Source: Undibacterium piscinae (GTDB lineage Bacteria > Pseudomonadota > Gammaproteobacteria > Burkholderiales > Burkholderiaceae_D). Taken from it: a stretch of 64,000 nucleotides of DNA. The stretch spans positions 1,736,001 to 1,800,000 of the forward strand of contig CP051152.1 in assembly GCA_003970805.2 (NCBI GenBank), given 5' to 3'. Below are positions 28,100-36,297 of this stretch, piece after piece. A program made the translations under genes and the position numbers. The notes below the pieces were generated by a model that saw only the letters and a program-made list of their open reading frames with translations, was not told where the DNA came from and made no database searches. The stretch's first letter is position 1, and every line of letters begins with the position of its first letter.

Positions 28100-29248
28100 T
28101 TACACCTTAGCTGCTGCAGCGAGCAGCTTGACCGGAATGCCAGCGCGCAAGCTCCCCAGATTGGTCTTGACCACGATGGCATCCTTAGCCACACCCGACA
28201 GCAGCTCTACCACGGCGACGCCATTCGCGTCACCCTGCATGCCCAGACTGACCGGCTTTTGTTGCAAGGTATTATTCTCGATGACATACACAAAGGGTTT
28301 GTCATTGTCAGTGCGTACCGCAGTCTGCGGAACGATCAGTACACCGCTTTTCTGCTCGATCACCAATTGCGCCTCACCAAACATACCGGCACGCAATGCG
28401 CCATCCTGATTGGCGATCTGTATATACGTCATGATAGAGCGTGAACCCGCCACGGTACCCGGATTGATACGGCTTACTTTGCCGCTCACCATCTGCGCCA
28501 CACCTTCTATCTTCAGTTGTACCGGTTGCCCTATCTTGATGCTGGCGATATCCTGAGTCGGCACCGGCGCTTCCATCTCCATCACGCGCAGATCAACGAC
28601 TTCGAATAATTTATTATCCGGCGAAATTTTTTCGCCCGGCTGTACGCTACGGCTGCTGATCAAGCCAGCGATAGGCGCGCGTATGACGGTATCAGCCAAG
28701 GCCTTTTGCGCGACCGAAACGGCACCCTTGGCGCTATCGACATTGGCGACCGCAATCGCAAATTGGTTATTCGTATTGTCGTAGGCGTTTTTAGAAATAA
28801 ACGCCTTGTCCAGCAAAGCCTTATTGTTATCTCGCGCCTGACGGGCGATTTCCAGCTGTCCCTGGGCAGCGGCAAGACTACCGCGAGCCTGCGCCAGACG
28901 CGCATCGTAATCGGCGGTATCCATCTTTACCAGTACCTGGTCAAGCTGAACCGCTTCGCCTTCACGTACCAATACCTCGCGTACCTCGCCTGCAACCTTG
29001 GCTTTGACCACCGCCTGATTGTAGGCGCGCAAGGCACCGGATAAGCTGAGTAATTTGCGTACGTCACCGCTGCTGACACTGACGACATCGCTGGCAAGAA
29101 ATTCCATGACTTGAGCGGCGACCGTGAGCGATTGCTGCTTGGCGGCCGACTGTGCAGCGGTATTCGCCGCTTTTTTCTTCATGACGACAACGCCGGCACC
29201 GACGGCTAATATGAGGGCAACAATCCAAATTCCACGACGCTTAAGCAT
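28100..29248 (-). CDS. RND efflux periplasmic adaptor (membrane fusion) protein
   Basis: About 382 residues with a short N-terminal transmembrane anchor (GIWIVALILAVGAGVVV), the first lipoyl half (VAGEVREVLVREGEAVQLDQVLVKMD), a helical hairpin (about 110-180), the second half (IRAPIAGLISSRSVQPGEKISPDNKLFEV) and beta-barrel and membrane-proximal domains. It belongs with the RND pump, whose start is four bases after this stop. ATG at 29248 is preferred because it places the start directly before the membrane anchor. An upstream GTG at 29290 would add 14 residues. The TetR gene 190 bases upstream on the same strand probably represses the operon. Confidence 0.9.
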   Translation of the reverse strand: MLKRRGIWIVALILAVGAGVVVMKKKAANTAAQSAAKQQSLTVAAQVMEFLASDVVSVSSGDVRKLLSLSGALRAYNQAVVKAKVAGEVREVLVREGEAVQLDQVLVKMDTADYDARLAQARGSLAAAQGQLEIARQARDNNKALLDKAFISKNAYDNTNNQFAIAVANVDSAKGAVSVAQKALADTVIRAPIAGLISSRSVQPGEKISPDNKLFEVVDLRVMEMEAPVPTQDIASIKIGQPVQLKIEGVAQMVSGKVSRINPGTVAGSRSIMTYIQIANQDGALRAGMFGEAQLVIEQKSGVLIVPQTAVRTDNDKPFVYVIENNTLQQKPVSLGMQGDANGVAVVELLSGVAKDAIVVKTNLGSLRAGIPVKLLAAAAKV

Positions 29249-29435
29249 GCTTATCCATTCGATAAAAAAGTCCGAAAAATTCAGACTCACATTTCAGACT
29301 CAAATTAAAACTTCGCTCTTACTTCATTTTTGCTTCATTCTTGCTTGCGGCTTAATTAATACAGGCCATGACGTTCACGCCAATTACCTATCGTCAGCCT
29401 GAGATTAAGTTGCCCAACTTTGCACTAGCACAGCT

Positions 29436-30074
29436 TCATGCAGCCGGTTTGACTAATAAGCCATGGGTCGCCATATCGATATACTGCTCCAGATATGCAT
29501 CGAGCTTATTCGGCTCTATCGGGCAAATTCCCTGGGAGTGCTTCCAGATCATGATCATGATCATAGGGGCGATGAGAATACGCGCAGCGATTGCCGTATC
29601 CAACTGACGAATCTCGCCTCGGGCGATGCCGCGCTCTAGCATGGCAGTCACCAATTTATCGCTACGGTCTATAACCTCCTCCTGATAAAAGTGCGCCAGT
29701 TCAGGAAAATTACCGGCTTCTCCTATCATCAGTTTGGTAAGACCTGACAACTTGGTATTGCCTATTTTTTCCCACCAGGTAGTCATCAACAAGCGTAATA
29801 ATTCGGCGCTGGTGCCGGTAAACTGCCCCAGCATGTCTTCCGCCTCACCCAGCATAGGGATCACCGACTCGCGCACCACCGCCTTAAACAACTCTTCCTT
29901 ACTGGAAAAATAGAGATACAAGGTTCCCTTAGACACCCCTGCCGCACGTGCTACGTCATCCAGGCGAGTTGCGGCAAAACCACGCTCGACGAAATGATCG
30001 AGAGCGGCGGCGAGCAACTCTTGTGGCCGCGCGTCTTTGCGGCGCTCCCAACGGGGTTTAAACGGGCATATCAT
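29436..30074 (-). CDS. TetR/AcrR-family repressor, probable regulator of the RND operon
   Basis: The protein has a TetR DNA-binding head: RRKDARPQELLAAALDHF, then TRLDDVARAAGVSKGTLYLYFSSKEELFKAV (about residues 35-65), where the helix-turn-helix and the YxYF motif are clear. The C-terminal two thirds are the variable ligand domain with long helices. It lies upstream of the adaptor and pump genes on the same strand, as expected for a local efflux repressor. Two starts are possible, ATG 30101 and ATG 30074. The second is chosen because the first lies inside an 18-bp inverted repeat that looks like an operator. In that case the operator would sit in the leader. Confidence 0.88.
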   Translation of the reverse strand: MICPFKPRWERRKDARPQELLAAALDHFVERGFAATRLDDVARAAGVSKGTLYLYFSSKEELFKAVVRESVIPMLGEAEDMLGQFTGTSAELLRLLMTTWWEKIGNTKLSGLTKLMIGEAGNFPELAHFYQEEVIDRSDKLVTAMLERGIARGEIRQLDTAIAARILIAPMIMIMIWKHSQGICPIEPNKLDAYLEQYIDMATHGLLVKPAA

Positions 30075-30093
30075 TTGTTCACATCCAACTAAC

Positions 30094-30111
30094 TTACTCA
30101 TGAGTCAGTAA
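30094..30111. promoter_or_regulatory. Candidate TetR autoregulatory operator
   Basis: TTACTCATGAGTCAGTAA has 5-bp outer arms (TTACT/AGTAA) and an inner 10-bp perfect palindrome ACTCATGAGT. It lies immediately before the chosen TetR start. AcrR-type repressors usually bind dyads of this size at their own promoter. Binding is inferred. Confidence 0.4.
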
Positions 30112-30426
30112 TGTAATCATCTATGCCCATAGCGTCAAGCAAGCGTTGTGATTCAAGCCGGATAAGATTTCTTATAGGATTTCGCCCCTTAGCAAGTCTT
30201 ACGCAGTGAGGAGTAACGAACAGAAAATTTTCCGTCAGACCAGGGTCTATACCTGGAATGGATATTACCTATAAGACAATACGACAGCGGGCGTAAAATC
30301 AAATATGAGGACGCGCATCTTTATACAAAGAAAGAACATTGCTGATATTGAAAGAACATCTATAATGCGATTTAAGTACAGACGAAAACATTAACTGAAT
30401 ACTATATTTAAATAGTGAGGTCACCA
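30112..30426. other. Divergent intergenic region, TetR gene and sensor-kinase operon
   Basis: About 315 bases without a convincing gene. The right part becomes AT-rich before the kinase start and should hold its promoter. The Shine-Dalgarno GAGG at 30417-30420 serves the GTG at 30427. No repeat or strong hairpin was seen. Confidence 0.5.
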
Positions 30427-32367
30427 GTGCGAAGTAGATTTCTCCATACCCTCAGAGGAAAATTACTACTTTCTGGCGTACTTATACAATCACTACTATT
30501 AGCGAGCTATTTTCTCGTAACATCGAGCATCTTGCGCGAAAGCATGGCAAGCAATCTTGCCACCTCGGTCCGCACCACCTCAGAAATCATTCATTTAGGC
30601 ATCGCACCGTACGCAGTAGAACGACGCTTTGATATTCTGCAGGATTTTTTCAATGAACTCATCTCAGGCTCCAATGAAGGCTTGCGCTATATCGTGGTGC
30701 TGGACGAAAACAAAAAGTCCTTGATCGCGACTGGTATCTCCATACAAGAACTACCGGCACCGAGTAAAAATGCACAGGAAGCCATCGCCAAAGGAATTTA
30801 CCACGTGCGCCAACCGGTACTATTGAGCGGCAATCATATCGGCGAGGTGCAATTCGGTCTCTCGACACTGGGGGTACTGGATTTACTCGAACGCATGATA
30901 CGTGTCGCCCTGCTGGTGAGTTTGTGCGGAATACTGTTAACCAGCTTGTTGCTGGCGGTATTTGGCCATCGCATCAAGCGACGCTTTGGTATGCTGATCA
31001 GCGCAACGCAGGAAATCGTATCGGGCAACTATCAAAAAAAAGTGCCAGAGCATGGCAAAGATGAACTGTCTCATCTGGCCAGTCACTTCAATGCCATGTC
31101 GCGGGCGCTGGAAGTCAGGGAGAAAAAATTTGTCGCCGTTTTTAACGCGGCACCGGTTCCCATGTTTTTATTCACTAAAGATGCGCAAACCCGGCTTTAT
31201 CACAGAACCGAACACAATCTGGCATCGAGGCAGACTTTTGGCGAACTTAGCGAGCTCAACCCTACGCTCTTGCCTTGTAGCGCAGACGACAACGGGCGCC
31301 TGATGCAAAAATTGGAACAGGACAGCCGCCTGCCTCCGACCGAACTAAATCTGCATCTAACGGACGGAAATAGTCATCCATGCCTGGTCTCCGGTCAATG
31401 TTTTGATGTCGACAACATCAGCTACCTGATACTGGCGGCGATGGACATCGCCGATTTGCGTATGGCGCAAAATGAATTGCAAGGTCTCAATCGCGAACTC
31501 GAACAGAGAGTAGAGCAGCGCACCACCGAACTCGAGCAGCGCAATCACGAATTAGATTCGGCCTTACAAACCATACGGCATGCACAAGAACAACTGATCC
31601 AATCCGAAAAGCTCTCTAGTCTAGGAAGCATGGTGGCTGGCGTAGCGCATGAACTCAATACTCCGATAGGCAATTCACTAACCGTGGCGAGCGCCCTGCT
31701 ATACAACCAAAAGCAATTTAAGGAAGAGACCGCCGGTGGCGTGCGTAAATCCGAACTCGATGCGCATCTGGAAGAGAATCAGTTGGCCGGAGAGTTATTG
31801 GTGCGCAACTTGCAAAGGGCGGCGGAATTAATTACCAGCTTTAAGGCAGTCTCGGTAGACCGCACCAGTTCGCAGCGGCGTAAGTTTCCGGTTTCCGAGA
31901 TCATAGAAGAAATCATCTTAAGCATGTCACCGATGTTTCGCAGTTCCGGCATCAAGATAGAGTGCGAGCTTAATAATGAGATACAGATGGATAGTTTTCC
32001 TGGTCCTTTAGGGCAAATTATCAGCAATCTGGTCAGCAATGCACTAACGCACGGCATCAATCCCGGCATCGGCGAGCGCATCAGCATACACACGCACATG
32101 CTAGACAAGGATCATCTGATGCTCAGCGTCAGCGATGACGGTGCAGGCATACCGGCAGAGCATTTAGGAAAAATATTTGATCCCTTTTTTACAACAAAAT
32201 TAGGCCAGGGTGGTAGTGGACTTGGACTCAATATCGTATACAATTTGGTGACAGGCTTGCTTGGCGGCCAGATACAAGTAAAAAGTAGCGTAGGACAAGG
32301 CAGTGAATTTTTCATTACGCTGCCACTTTCAGCACCCGTTGATGAAAAGAAAAACGATGCCGCTTAA
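30427..32367 (+). CDS. Membrane sensor histidine kinase (HAMP, coiled coil, HELNTP-type)
   Basis: The 646-residue kinase has a first transmembrane helix (about 10-35), a periplasmic sensor of about 120 residues, a second helix (about 160-185), a HAMP linker (about 186-240), a PAS-like region (about 245-345), a long coiled coil rich in Glu/Arg/Gln and a catalytic part. The phospho-accepting His lies in VAHELNTPIGNSL (His408). The ATPase domain shows the N box SNLVSNALTHG, G1 SDDGAGIP and G2 GGSGLGLNIV. HELNTP in place of HELRTPL marks the HPK4-like class. No response regulator lies nearby. The GTG at 30427 has GAGG six bases upstream. The porin gene overlaps its 3' end, so the signal may concern what the porin and binding protein handle. 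Confidence 0.9.
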   Translation: MRSRFLHTLRGKLLLSGVLIQSLLLASYFLVTSSILRESMASNLATSVRTTSEIIHLGIAPYAVERRFDILQDFFNELISGSNEGLRYIVVLDENKKSLIATGISIQELPAPSKNAQEAIAKGIYHVRQPVLLSGNHIGEVQFGLSTLGVLDLLERMIRVALLVSLCGILLTSLLLAVFGHRIKRRFGMLISATQEIVSGNYQKKVPEHGKDELSHLASHFNAMSRALEVREKKFVAVFNAAPVPMFLFTKDAQTRLYHRTEHNLASRQTFGELSELNPTLLPCSADDNGRLMQKLEQDSRLPPTELNLHLTDGNSHPCLVSGQCFDVDNISYLILAAMDIADLRMAQNELQGLNRELEQRVEQRTTELEQRNHELDSALQTIRHAQEQLIQSEKLSSLGSMVAGVAHELNTPIGNSLTVASALLYNQKQFKEETAGGVRKSELDAHLEENQLAGELLVRNLQRAAELITSFKAVSVDRTSSQRRKFPVSEIIEEIILSMSPMFRSSGIKIECELNNEIQMDSFPGPLGQIISNLVSNALTHGINPGIGERISIHTHMLDKDHLMLSVSDDGAGIPAEHLGKIFDPFFTTKLGQGGSGLGLNIVYNLVTGLLGGQIQVKSSVGQGSEFFITLPLSAPVDEKKNDAA

Positions 32368-33577
32368 TTACTTCACCTCCAGAAATTACTCGCCGGGCTT
32401 TAGTGCCTTATTGCTCAGTGCCGGTTTGTTTGCGCCTTTGGCACAAGCAGTCGAATTACTTGACGGCAAACTGGAATTCAATGCCTACGGCACATTAGGC
32501 TACGCAAAAACAGATCTCAGCTCACCTGGTTATCGCAGCAAATCCACCTACATTTTTTCGCTCGACGATAGTTTTTCCGGGCGCATGGATAACCGACTCG
32601 GCTTGCAACTGTCGGCGCAACTGACACCCGCATGGTCACTGGTAGCGCATACCCTGATACGCCGTAACGGGGACGATAAAGTTGAACCGGAATTACTATG
32701 GGCCCAGGCCAAATGGAAAATTAACGAACAGTCGAGCGTGTATTTCGGCAGATCGCAAAGTACCCTGTTTCTAACCAGCGAAGAATTTTATGTAGGCTAT
32801 TCCCAACCTTGGGTGCGCCCTCCGGTTGAACTATATAACCTTGGTGGCGAGAATGCTCATTCCGATGGTATCGTGGTACAACACCGGATACCTGTTCTAG
32901 GCCGCACGCTGTCAGTGGAAGCGAGAGCCGGCGTTTCCTCCTTGGTTCGCGCAAATTATTCGGTACAAAATCAACCGACCCTGGGTTTGACGCTAAGCCT
33001 TGCAGACACTGAAATGACATTACGCGCATCACTGGTGCAAGCGGACGTTTCGGTACAAAGCAGCAAGCTTAACCCCATCATGGCCTTGATCTACAAACAA
33101 AATCCGGCCGTCGCAGCCGAGTATTCGCTCGATCATATCGATGCCCAGCGCTATGCCAGTCTCGGCATGCGCTATGAGCACAATAACTGGCTGCTGATGA
33201 CGGAAATTACGCGCACCCAGTTAAGGCGCAAGCCTCTGCCTGACCAGCTCGCCGCATATATCACGGTAGGACATACTTTTGGCAACTGGACTCCTTATGC
33301 TACGTATGCGCAACTCCACATGCTGGGTGATCTTAACGAAACCCGGCTAAGCGGACGAGCGGCCTTGGCGGCAAACGCCTATCTGGGCAGCAAAAAAAAT
33401 GACCAGAAAACCGTGTCGGCCGGTCTGCGCTGGGATATCAAGCCTGGCCTGGCACTAAAAGGACAATGGGACAGGGTCACGCCAAACGCCGGAGAGCCCG
33501 GCCTGCTAACTAGCAAATTACCGGCAGGCCTATCTCACCTCAATGTCATCAGCGTTGTTTTGGATTGGGCATACTGA
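32342..33577 (+). CDS. Outer-membrane porin-like beta-barrel protein
   Basis: A 411-residue protein with an N-terminal signal peptide (ALLLSAGLFAPLAQA, cleavage before VELL) and then alternating hydrophobic and polar strands throughout, for example LEFNAYGTLGYAKTD, LSAQLTPAWSLVAHTLIRR and WAQAKWKINEQSSVYFGR. The last residues VISVVLDWAY end in an aromatic residue as expected for an assembled barrel. It resembles phosphate-selective or DcaP-like porins by pattern, but I cannot place it in a named family. The start overlaps the kinase gene by 26 bases, and the next gene starts on its stop codon (TGATG), so the three genes are one operon. Confidence 0.75.
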   Translation: MKRKTMPLNYFTSRNYSPGFSALLLSAGLFAPLAQAVELLDGKLEFNAYGTLGYAKTDLSSPGYRSKSTYIFSLDDSFSGRMDNRLGLQLSAQLTPAWSLVAHTLIRRNGDDKVEPELLWAQAKWKINEQSSVYFGRSQSTLFLTSEEFYVGYSQPWVRPPVELYNLGGENAHSDGIVVQHRIPVLGRTLSVEARAGVSSLVRANYSVQNQPTLGLTLSLADTEMTLRASLVQADVSVQSSKLNPIMALIYKQNPAVAAEYSLDHIDAQRYASLGMRYEHNNWLLMTEITRTQLRRKPLPDQLAAYITVGHTFGNWTPYATYAQLHMLGDLNETRLSGRAALAANAYLGSKKNDQKTVSAGLRWDIKPGLALKGQWDRVTPNAGEPGLLTSKLPAGLSHLNVISVVLDWAY

Positions 33578-34014
33578 TGAATACCTGGAAACCATCCCTT
33601 GCCCTCCTTTTGCTAGCGCTTGCCTTACACTGCAATGGGCTGGCCTCTGCACAAACCACTATCGCCGTCGTAGTCAGCGAAAAAAGCGAACTCACCAGTC
33701 TCAGCCGCGAGGATCTCGCTGCGTTATATCTGGGTAACCTGGGAACAAAAACCGCCACACGCGAATTGAAACCGGTGGACATCGAAGACAGCGAAACCCG
33801 CGATAAGTTTTACCAGTCCTTACTGGGGCGCTCGCGCAATCAAATGCACGCCTACTGGTCGCGGCTGGTCTTCACCAACCGCGCCAGACCGCCGAAAGAG
33901 TACAAAGAAGAAGAGATCGCCAATACCCTGATCTCGAACAGTTCGGCCATCGGCTATCTTCCTATTGGCGCTGGCACAGGCCAGTCGGTTTGCGCGAAAA
34001 GCAAGTTTCAGTGA
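33577..34014 (+). CDS. PstS-like periplasmic phosphate-binding-family protein
   Basis: A 145-residue protein with a signal peptide (LALLLLALALHCNGLASA) and a single small lobe of the type II periplasmic-binding fold: SLSREDLAALYLGN (about 40-53), then KPVDIEDSETRDKFYQSLLGRSRNQMHAYWSRLVFTNRARPPKE and a final SNSSAIGYLPIG. Such short PstS-like proteins are found beside porins and kinases and are thought to present an oxyanion or another ligand to a sensor. The last residues, AKSKFQ, differ from the usual valine-rich end, so the extreme C-terminus may have been altered. The ATG overlaps the porin stop. The same frame continues past the TGA for 31 codons without similarity to anything I recognise. 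Confidence 0.75.
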   Translation: MNTWKPSLALLLLALALHCNGLASAQTTIAVVVSEKSELTSLSREDLAALYLGNLGTKTATRELKPVDIEDSETRDKFYQSLLGRSRNQMHAYWSRLVFTNRARPPKEYKEEEIANTLISNSSAIGYLPIGAGTGQSVCAKSKFQ

Positions 34015-34147
34015 CAGCAGGGCCAGGTAAATGCCCGTCTACTCGCGGCGCCTCCGGTCTTTTTCGAGTTCAGCGGTGGCGTAATCGCGCAATCGCAGCG
34101 ATAAATTCGCCAGCCGCCTGCCCGTGGTGCTTCACAACGGATATTAG

Positions 34148-34314
34148 TTCTTCTATGCTTTTGAATCGGGTGCGGCGCTGTACCGGGCCGTAGTCGGGGT
34201 GCTGATCGAAGTACCGGTGATGTTACTGGTGGTCAAAGTACCAATGCAACCAAGCCATGGTACGACGACGGCGCGCAAGTCATCGCCCAGGAGGCGCATC
34301 GTGCCGCTCAATGA
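34148..34314 (+). pseudogene. 3' stump of an ACR3-type arsenite efflux gene
   Basis: The frame from 34148 reads [30 protein letters not shown], matching the last transmembrane helix of ACR3 arsenite/H+ antiporters ([27 protein letters not shown]). After a small lesion at about 34240 another frame continues with [13 protein letters not shown] to a TGA at 34312-34314, which is the normal polar tail of ACR3. Everything upstream of the last helix is missing. The stump ends 14 bases inside arsH, so in the intact operon ACR3 and arsH were translationally coupled. Confidence 0.75.
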
Positions 34315-35023
34315 TCTTAGTTTGCCTAGTTTGCAGCAAAATTTATTCGATCAAGCTATTCTGGAAAAACTCGCCAGCAAAGCAGCGTTTACCCATGCGC
34401 CGCGCTTCTTGCTTCTGTACGGTTCCTTACGCGAACGCTCCTACAGCAAACTGCTGACACTGGAAGCGGCACGCTTGTTAATTGCCATGGGTGGCGAAGT
34501 GAAAGTGTTTGACCCGCAAGGCTTACCACTGCCAGACGCCGCGCCTGAGAACCATCCCAAGGTGCAAGAACTGCGCGAACTGGCCTTGTGGGCCGAAGGC
34601 ATGGTCTGGTGCTCGCCCGAACGGCATGGCGCGATGACAGGCATCATGAAAGCGCAGATCGATTGGATACCTTTATCGGTTGGTGCGGTACGTCCAACTC
34701 AGGGCAAGACGCTGGCGGTGATGGAAGTATCGGGTGGCTCGCAATCGTTTAACGCAGTCAATCAACTGCGCATACTGGGGCGCTGGATGCGCATGATCAC
34801 CATCCCGAACCAGTCTTCGGTGGCCAAAGCTTTTCTCGAATTTGACGAGGCCGGACGCATGAAACCATCAGCCTACTACGACCGAGTGGTGGACGTGATG
34901 GAAGAACTATTCAAGTTCACCCTGCTAACCCGTGACGCCTCGCCGTATCTGGTAGACCGCTACAGCGAACGCAAAGAAAGCGCGGAAGAATTATCCAAGC
35001 GCGTCAATCAGAAAACGCTTTAG
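34301..35023 (+). CDS. arsH: ArsH NADPH-dependent FMN reductase (organoarsenical resistance)
   Basis: The 240-residue protein has the flavodoxin-like FMN site [18 protein letters not shown] (about residues 36-53), where GSxRxxSxS-type residues hold the flavin phosphate, and the ArsH signature [22 protein letters not shown] (about 105-126) with [22 protein letters not shown] (about 145-166). ArsH oxidises trivalent organoarsenicals and reduces quinones or dyes with NADPH. The GTG at 34301 is chosen because an ideal AGGAGG lies six bases upstream (34289-34294). Longer readings include ACR3 remnant sequence. The rest of the ars operon is absent, so this gene may now lack its arsenic-responsive promoter. 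Confidence 0.93.
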   Translation: MPLNDLSLPSLQQNLFDQAILEKLASKAAFTHAPRFLLLYGSLRERSYSKLLTLEAARLLIAMGGEVKVFDPQGLPLPDAAPENHPKVQELRELALWAEGMVWCSPERHGAMTGIMKAQIDWIPLSVGAVRPTQGKTLAVMEVSGGSQSFNAVNQLRILGRWMRMITIPNQSSVAKAFLEFDEAGRMKPSAYYDRVVDVMEELFKFTLLTRDASPYLVDRYSERKESAEELSKRVNQKTL

Positions 35024-35074
35024 TCTGACTACGATCATGCGTGCGTAGAGCCAAAAAAAAAGTAAAAACACTGG

Positions 35075-35151
35075 CCTGCCAGGGCGCATATTACATGCGC
35101 TTCTTCAGGCATACTGGCCGCTAAGCCGCATGGAATATGCGCAGTGGCAGG
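35075..35151. repeat. Palindromic dispersed repeat, family 1, copy A
   Basis: Outer arms CCTGCCA (35075-35081) and TGGCAGG (35145-35151) enclose inner arms GCGCATATTACATGCGC (35084-35100) and GCATGGAATATGCGC (35128-35142). The 27-base middle is almost the same as in copy B at 36182. It can fold into a long stem and lies downstream of the SDR gene. Confidence 0.85.
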
Positions 35152-35242
35152 GTTGATTTTGAAATCTACGCCAGACTAAGTCATTGCCCAATTACACAGC
35201 CGCAATAACCGCTAGCTCTGGCGTAGACGTGGGCAAGCGCAG

Positions 35243-36085
35243 CTAAATCGCACTCTCTTTGGTTAAAGGCTTAGGGCTATATCCATCGATATCAACAAAG
35301 CCAAATTCCTCAGCAAGCTGGGCTGAAACTTGCACAGTTCCAGAACGCTGCATTAAGCCCGGATCGGTGGCGAGCGCGGCGACAGCGCGTCCAGAAAATT
35401 GCTCAGACTCTGAATTGCTCATATCAAAAAATTCGGCCCCTCGCAGTACCCGCTCGGTTCTGACCAAACCAGGATAGAGTGAAACGACCGCGATCTGATG
35501 CTCTTGTAATTCGAGAGCGCAATCCTTGGTCAAGCGATCCATCGCCGCCTTATTCACACCATAGGGAACATTGCCCATGTATCTTTGAGCCGCCCAATAC
35601 GAGACATTGACGATCAACCCGCTATTTGCTTTGAGCATCATGCGCGCCGCATATTGCGAAGCGACAAAGCTAGAGCGCAAGCCCACCTGAAACATGGCAT
35701 CCCAAGTAGTAATCGGTTGCTCCCAAAATTTATTCGCCCAAGTAAAATCATCTGGGCTAAATACCTGTTCGTAGCCAGCCCATGCCGCATTGACCAAAAT
35801 ATCCAATCGCCCTGCCTGTTGCGCTATCTGCTCGAAGACAGCCTTGGTTTCGGCATCATTACGATGATCACAAAGTATGCAAATCGCTGTGCCACCTAAA
35901 GCCTCAATCTGACGAGCGGTATCTTGTAAATTTCCTGAAAGCGCTTCGGCTTGCAGGCTATCATCGCTGCTGCGTCCCGTGATATACACGGTGGCACCAG
36001 CCTCTCCCAAACCTAGGGCGATGCCACGCCCGACACCGCGACTGGCGCCAGTGACTAAGGCAAACTTTCCATTGAGTTTTTTCAT
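35243..36085 (-). CDS. Short-chain dehydrogenase/reductase (DHRS1-like)
   Basis: The 280-residue enzyme shows the classical SDR features: cofactor loop TGASRGVGRG (about 13-22), LVNAAWAGYE in place of the usual NNAG (about 101-110), the catalytic Ser in NVSYWAAQRY and YGVNK (about 171-175), and a PGLVRTE segment (about 196-202). The Arg/Ser after the second strand (TGRSSD) suggest NADP(H). The overall pattern and length resemble DHRS1-like reductases, whose natural substrates are unclear. The ATG at 36085 has GGAG five bases upstream. The gene is a single unit enclosed by two direct copies of palindromic repeat family 1, a possible sign that it arrived as a small cassette. Confidence 0.88.
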   Translation of the reverse strand: MKKLNGKFALVTGASRGVGRGIALGLGEAGATVYITGRSSDDSLQAEALSGNLQDTARQIEALGGTAICILCDHRNDAETKAVFEQIAQQAGRLDILVNAAWAGYEQVFSPDDFTWANKFWEQPITTWDAMFQVGLRSSFVASQYAARMMLKANSGLIVNVSYWAAQRYMGNVPYGVNKAAMDRLTKDCALELQEHQIAVVSLYPGLVRTERVLRGAEFFDMSNSESEQFSGRAVAALATDPGLMQRSGTVQVSAQLAEEFGFVDIDGYSPKPLTKESAI

Positions 36086-36181
36086 GCGCTCTCCATTTCT
36101 TTGATCATTGTTGCCAGCTCAAATTTGCAAACTCAACATGCATAGGTGATAGCCTCGCACATTGCTGCTTGATTCAAGCAC

Positions 36182-36256
36182 CCTGCCAACGCGCATATTC
36201 CATGCGCTTCTTCAGGCACACTGGCCGCAAAGCCGCATGGAATATGCGCCTTGAGG
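36182..36256. repeat. Palindromic dispersed repeat, family 1, copy B
   Basis: CCTGCCA (36182-36188) is followed by GCGCATATTCCATGCGC (36191-36207) and GCATGGAATATGCGC (36235-36249). The outer right arm is degenerate. The middle 27 bases differ from copy A at only two positions. It has the same orientation as copy A and lies upstream of the SDR gene. Confidence 0.85.
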
Positions 36257-36297
36257 CATGCACTATTTTATTTTAATTGTGGAGCAGTTTGTCGCGA

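Noticed and set aside
22388..30101. One single operon from the TetR gene to tolC
   Set aside because: All genes are on one strand, but gaps of 60-190 bases and separate housekeeping genes (pcm, rhodanese) make several promoters likely. A terminator follows tolC.
34015..34107. C-terminal extension of the PstS-like gene by stop-codon readthrough
   Set aside because: 31 codons continue in frame after the TGA, but they show no recognised similarity and no readthrough signal was seen.
34199..34300. A 274-residue ArsH with a membrane-like N-terminus
   Set aside because: The extra N-terminal residues are the last helix of ACR3. An ideal ribosome site before the GTG at 34301 gives the normal ArsH length.
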